Part shown: positions 5,633 through 8,625 of the stretch, in pieces
How positions within the stretch are numbered: the stretch's first letter is position 1
Layout: the number at the start of each line of letters is the position of its first letter
Assembly (NCBI GenBank): GCA_903789505.1
Contig: CAIFEU010000114.1
Span: 1 to 8,625 of the forward strand
DNA: 8,625 nucleotides
Reading direction: 5' to 3'
Source: an uncultured Coriobacteriales bacterium
Lineage (GTDB): Bacteria > Actinomycetota > Coriobacteriia > Coriobacteriales > UMGS124
Translations under genes and position numbers: made by a program
Notes under the pieces: model-generated
Told to the model about the DNA's origin: nothing
Seen by the model: only the letters and a program-made list of their open reading frames with translations
Database searches by the model: none

Positions 5633-6463
5633 CTACCGGGCGCTGCCCTCGGTCTTTGCCGCCTGCCTGCGCATGCGCTCAAGCTCCTTCTCGGGGATGC
5701 GCTCGACGTCCACGTTCACGCCCTCGGTGAGCTCACGACGGGCGTACTTGCCCCAGTGGTACAGGGCGCTGGACTCGGTGACCTTGCCGTCCTTCCACAT
5801 GATGCGCGCCGTCCCGCGGTAGGGCTGGAAGATGCCGGCGCCCAGGTAGATGTGCGCGATGGCGAAGATGTCGAGCAGGACGAAGAACACGTCGTGCACG
5901 ATGCGCCACGCCCCGAGGGCAGCCGCGGACAGCGGCACCACGGTGTCGCCCAGCAGCAGGGCCACGCCCGAGACCGCCATCATGAGGCAGCACAGCCAGA
6001 TGGCGCCGTCGGCGACGCGCTGGCCGCTCTTGACCTCGTCCTGGTCGGGCATGTGGACGCGCTTGACGTTGAGCATGTAGGGGACGAACCGCCTGAGCCA
6101 GGTGCGGTCGTCGTCGTTCCACCGGTGGAACAGGTTCCTGGCGATGTGCGCCACGCCCTTGGGCGCGATGGCCGCGGAGACGAGCGGCACGACCACGAAG
6201 CACACGCCCACGACGCGGTGCGACATGCGGATGGCGAACATCGCCTGCTGCCCCGCCGCGGCGGCGAGGGCGGGGATGAAGACGAACAGCCCGGAGATGA
6301 TAAGGTAGATGCACAGCACCACCGTGACGCCGTGCGTGATGCGCGCCTGCAGGGACTTGCGCTGGATGGTCCTGCGGGTGCCTGGCTCGGTCGCCTGGGG
6401 GACCACACGGCGCGTGCCGGAGGCGGTTGGGGTCGTGGGGACGTTCAGCTCTGCCTCTGCCAT
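5633..6463 (-). CDS. fdnI: Formate dehydrogenase gamma subunit, cytochrome b556 (FdnI/FdoI type)
   Basis: This is the membrane cytochrome b subunit that takes electrons from the iron-sulfur subunit and reduces quinone. It has four hydrophobic helices at about 46-68, 83-100, 151-171 and 190-209. The four expected haem ligands are visible: His44 (RITHG), His82 (MSHRV), His190 (VHDVF) and His204 (IAHIYLG). The spacing between the last two (14 residues) equals that of E. coli FdnI His155/His169 as I recall it. The protein has 276 residues against about 217 in FdnI. The extra length is an N-terminal extension of about 25-30 residues before the first helix and a charged C-terminal tail. The start is supported by GGGAGG on the minus strand and by its position one base after the beta-subunit stop (TAGcATG), which implies translational coupling. 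The symbol follows E. coli FdnGHI; fdoI would be equally fair. Confidence 0.94.
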   Translation of the reverse strand: MAEAELNVPTTPTASGTRRVVPQATEPGTRRTIQRKSLQARITHGVTVVLCIYLIISGLFVFIPALAAAAGQQAMFAIRMSHRVVGVCFVVVPLVSAAIAPKGVAHIARNLFHRWNDDDRTWLRRFVPYMLNVKRVHMPDQDEVKSGQRVADGAIWLCCLMMAVSGVALLLGDTVVPLSAAALGAWRIVHDVFFVLLDIFAIAHIYLGAGIFQPYRGTARIMWKDGKVTESSALYHWGKYARRELTEGVNVDVERIPEKELERMRRQAAKTEGSAR

Positions 6464-6464
6464 G

Positions 6465-7451
6465 CTACTCGCCTCCCTTCGTGCCGCGGCGGCTTACCTT
6501 GTGAACCGGGTTGTCGGGCTTTTCGCTGGCGATGACGTCGGCGGGGTCGTAGGTCGCGATGACCTTCCCGTCCTTGGTCTCCACGCCGGTCTTCTCGTCG
6601 TAGGCGAGGTCGCCCGTCGAGTACCCGCGGCCGTTGATGTAGCTCCCCGCCAGGCCAAGCACGGTGAGCCCGACGCCGATCGCGGCGAGGGGCTTCGCGA
6701 CCTCGGACAGCGGGACGACGTTGCTCAGACGCGGGTTGTCGACGAACTCGTGGCGCTCGACGCCGTACTTGAGCACTGAGATCACGTGCAGCCCGTCCAT
6801 CTCGTCCAGGCCGTAGGCGTACGCATCGGAGAAGCCGCGCTCCTTGAGCGTGGCGACGCGGCTGGTGGCCTTGATGACCATCTCGGAGCGCGGACCGAAG
6901 TCGAGCGCCTCGGGCTGGCAGGTCGTCACGCACGCCGGCTTGAGGCCGTTCTCCACGCGCGTGGCGCAGCCGTCGCACTTCTCGATCTTGCCCTTGGCGC
7001 CGGGCAGGCCCGACTCGGTGTAGCGCGGCACGTCGAAGGGGCAGGCGGTGCGGCAGTAGTGACACATGATGCATTTGTCCTGGTCGAACTCGACCATGCC
7101 GGTGTCGTCGTTGTGGAACAGCGCTCCGGTGGGGCAGATGCGCACACAGCCGGCGTTGGTGCAGTGCTGGCACGAGCGCCGGGAGAAGACCAGGGCAACG
7201 CCCTTCTGCGACTCGGTGTTCTCGAACTCGTTGCAGCGCATGATCAGGCGCGTGTCGCCGTTGAGGTCCGGCGGGTTCTGGTAGGTCCCGATGTAGGGGT
7301 TGTCCTTGGTCGCGCTGTGCGTGCTCAGGCTCGAGCCGTCCTCCGCCGTCGTGATGGGCGAGGGCATGCCGTTCCAGTTCTTGCATGCCGCCTGGCATCC
7401 GCGGCAGTCGGTGCAGCGGGAGGAGTCGAAGTATATCGCCATCTCAGTCAT
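6465..7451 (-). CDS. fdnH: Formate dehydrogenase beta subunit, four-cluster ferredoxin protein (FdnH/FdoH type)
   Basis: This is the electron-transfer subunit linking the catalytic subunit to cytochrome b. Its 328 residues contain 16 ligand cysteines in four groups, enough for four [4Fe-4S] clusters: Cys13/16/19/23, Cys94/97/102/106, Cys127/130/133/137 and Cys159/162/174/178. A hydrophobic segment at about 253-271 is the single C-terminal transmembrane helix typical of FdnH, followed by a roughly 55-residue charged tail. The chosen ATG (7449-7451) has GGGGGTGA upstream on its strand, 13 bases after the alpha stop. A second ATG three codons later is possible but less well placed. The gene is tightly packed between alpha and gamma, as in respiratory formate dehydrogenase operons. 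The protein most likely reaches its membrane site bound to the Tat-exported alpha subunit, since it has no signal peptide of its own. Confidence 0.95.
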   Translation of the reverse strand: MTEMAIYFDSSRCTDCRGCQAACKNWNGMPSPITTAEDGSSLSTHSATKDNPYIGTYQNPPDLNGDTRLIMRCNEFENTESQKGVALVFSRRSCQHCTNAGCVRICPTGALFHNDDTGMVEFDQDKCIMCHYCRTACPFDVPRYTESGLPGAKGKIEKCDGCATRVENGLKPACVTTCQPEALDFGPRSEMVIKATSRVATLKERGFSDAYAYGLDEMDGLHVISVLKYGVERHEFVDNPRLSNVVPLSEVAKPLAAIGVGLTVLGLAGSYINGRGYSTGDLAYDEKTGVETKDGKVIATYDPADVIASEKPDNPVHKVSRRGTKGGE

Positions 7452-7464
7452 CGCAGGTCACCCC

Positions 7465-8625
7465 CTATGCCTTCTCGATGTTGACGAGGAACGCCTTGTA
7501 CTCGGGGATGCCCGTGTTGGGATCGCCCACGTTGGGGGTCAGGTCGTTGGTGACGTCACCCTTCCCGAGCGGGTCGGACCAACCCAGGTGGTGCGTCATG
7601 CCGATCTGGTGCACCCTCTTGCCGTTGATCGTGAGCGGCTTCATGCGCTTGGTGATCAGCGTGTCCATGACGACGGAGCCGCGATTGTTGAACACCCGCA
7701 CCTTGTCGCCGTAGGTGATGCCCTTCTCGGCGGCGAGCTCCTCGCTCATCTCGACGTACTGCGTCGGCATCGCCTCGGCGAGGGCCGGGCAGCTGTTGGT
7801 CTGGGACCCGGTCTGCCACAGCTCCGTGCACGAGTAGGTCGTGGCGACGATCGGGTATTCCTCGGCGTCGCCGTGCTTGGGCGAGTCGTAGGCGTCGGAG
7901 TCCTGCAGCTGCAGCATCGGGTTCATGTAGACGGGGGAGTTCTGCGAGCCGTTCATGACGTTGTCGGTGGGCGACTCGAAGGGCTCGTAGTGCTCGGGCA
8001 GCGGGCCGTCGGCCAAAGCGTAGCTCTCCAGGCGCGCCCCCTGCTCCCAGGTCATGAAGAACGCGTTGTTGTTGGGCTCGACGGGCTTGTCGTCGGTGCC
8101 CCAGCTGAAGTCGGGGACGTCGACGCGCTCCCACCTGTTCTCGTCAGCGTGCCACTCGACGAGCTTCTTATCCTCGTTCCACGCCTTCCCGCTGGGGTCG
8201 GCGCTCGCGCGGTTGTACAGGTGGCGCCGGTTCGCGGGCCAGCTGAACGCGAAGTTGGAGTACAGCCCCAGGCCGCTCGGGTCGTCCATGCTGCGCCGCC
8301 CGACGGGCTGCGCGGAGGGGTCGAGCGGGTCGTCGTTGTTGTTCCAGAAGCCGGAGTAGATCCAGATGCCGCATGCGGTGGAGCCGTCGGCCTTGAGCTT
8401 GGCGAACCCGGGGAGCAGGTCGACCTTGCCCTGCTCGAAGTCGGTCCCGTCCACGTTGTAGCCGTTGAGGCCCCAGCACACGGCGCGCGGGTCGCACTTG
8501 CCGTCGACGTAGTAGTCCCACTTGGTGTTCAGGACCGGGTCGGGGTTGGCGCCGCCCTCCTGCTCGTAGAGACGGCAGATTTCCTTCCAGATCAGGTCGG
8601 TGAACTCGTAGTCGGGCTTGGCCTG
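7465..8625 (-). CDS. fdnG: Formate dehydrogenase alpha (catalytic) subunit, C-terminal part (5' end outside window)
   Basis: This is the C-terminal 386 residues of a molybdenum/tungsten bis-pterin formate dehydrogenase. E. coli FdnG has 1015, so the Tat signal, the first [4Fe-4S] cluster and the Sec/Cys active site all lie beyond the window. The frame stays open to the right edge, so the GTG at 8481 is not the true start. Visible family features are NTKWDYYVDGKCDPRAV and WGLNGYN near the edge, GPLPEHYEPFESP (residues about 207-219), and the C-terminal dinucleotide-binding domain from about 255. The ending LTPNVGDPNTGIPEYKAFLV matches the end of E. coli FdnG very closely from memory. The segment after TTYS differs from the E. 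coli pattern (see findings). The product would oxidise formate to CO2. It is the first of four formate dehydrogenase genes visible on this strand. Confidence 0.95.
   Translation of the reverse strand, partial: QAKPDYEFTDLIWKEICRLYEQEGGANPDPVLNTKWDYYVDGKCDPRAVCWGLNGYNVDGTDFEQGKVDLLPGFAKLKADGSTACGIWIYSGFWNNNDDPLDPSAQPVGRRSMDDPSGLGLYSNFAFSWPANRRHLYNRASADPSGKAWNEDKKLVEWHADENRWERVDVPDFSWGTDDKPVEPNNNAFFMTWEQGARLESYALADGPLPEHYEPFESPTDNVMNGSQNSPVYMNPMLQLQDSDAYDSPKHGDAEEYPIVATTYSCTELWQTGSQTNSCPALAEAMPTQYVEMSEELAAEKGITYGDKVRVFNNRGSVVMDTLITKRMKPLTINGKRVHQIGMTHHLGWSDPLGKGDVTNDLTPNVGDPNTGIPEYKAFLVNIEKA

Noticed and set aside
5513..6535. 340-codon open frame on the plus strand opposite the gamma subunit gene
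   Set aside because: It mirrors the gamma gene, which has correct haem ligands, helices and Shine-Dalgarno; the plus-strand product has no recognisable motif.
6786..7484. 232-codon open frame on the plus strand opposite the beta subunit gene
   Set aside because: The beta subunit has 16 correctly spaced cysteines on the other strand; this frame is a shadow.
1..8625. tRNA, rRNA, CRISPR, insertion sequence, toxin-antitoxin or defence genes
   Set aside because: Looked for by eye on both strands. No cloverleaf, regularly spaced repeats, transposase or integrase motifs, or terminal inverted repeats with target duplications were seen.

Overview
This window comes from a high-GC bacterium. Third codon positions are almost all G or C, and long false ORFs run antisense to the real genes. 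The gene set is DNA polymerase I, a YgjP-like metallopeptidase, a universal stress protein, undecaprenyl-diphosphatase, and a membrane-bound respiratory formate dehydrogenase with its FdhE chaperone. My best guess is an anaerobic or facultative actinobacterium, perhaps a Coriobacteriia (Eggerthella/Slackia/Olsenella type). That placement is inference from composition and gene content only; no marker gene in the window proves it.

Layout. (1) Positions 2-2364, plus strand: the 3' part of polA, whose TGA stop overlaps by one base the ATG of a YgjP/DUF45-type zinc metallopeptidase. (2) 2365-2575: a short convergent spacer with two strong inverted repeats. (3) 2576-3010, minus strand: an ATP-binding-type UspA protein. 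(4) 3011-3369: a divergent regulatory spacer of about 360 bp, with a 7-bp-arm dyad, an A/T-rich -10-like patch and several leader hairpins. (5) 3370-4302, plus strand: uppP. (6) 4303-4499: a convergent spacer that is about 91% G+C over 150 bases, with two C9 runs and perfect palindromes. (7) 4500-8625, minus strand: in transcription order, the formate dehydrogenase alpha subunit (C-terminal part only), the beta iron-sulfur subunit, the gamma cytochrome b subunit, then fdhE after a 143-bp gap holding a 41-base hairpin.

How the genes fit together. The minus-strand cluster encodes an FdnGHI-type enzyme. Formate would be oxidised at the molybdenum/tungsten site of alpha. Electrons would pass through four [4Fe-4S] clusters in beta to haem b in gamma and then to quinone. 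FdhE, with four CxxC pairs, is the maturation factor for this enzyme type. alpha-beta-gamma are spaced by 13 and 1 bases, so they are probably translationally coupled. UppP recycles the undecaprenyl lipid carrier for cell-wall synthesis, and Usp is a stress-linked nucleotide-binding protein; neither has a visible link to formate metabolism.

I found no mobile element, CRISPR array, tRNA, rRNA or toxin-antitoxin pair, and no clear novel system. The most interesting leads are the polA-metallopeptidase overlap, the large hairpin between the gamma subunit gene and fdhE, the extreme G/C palindromic spacer, and an altered cofactor-domain motif in the alpha subunit.
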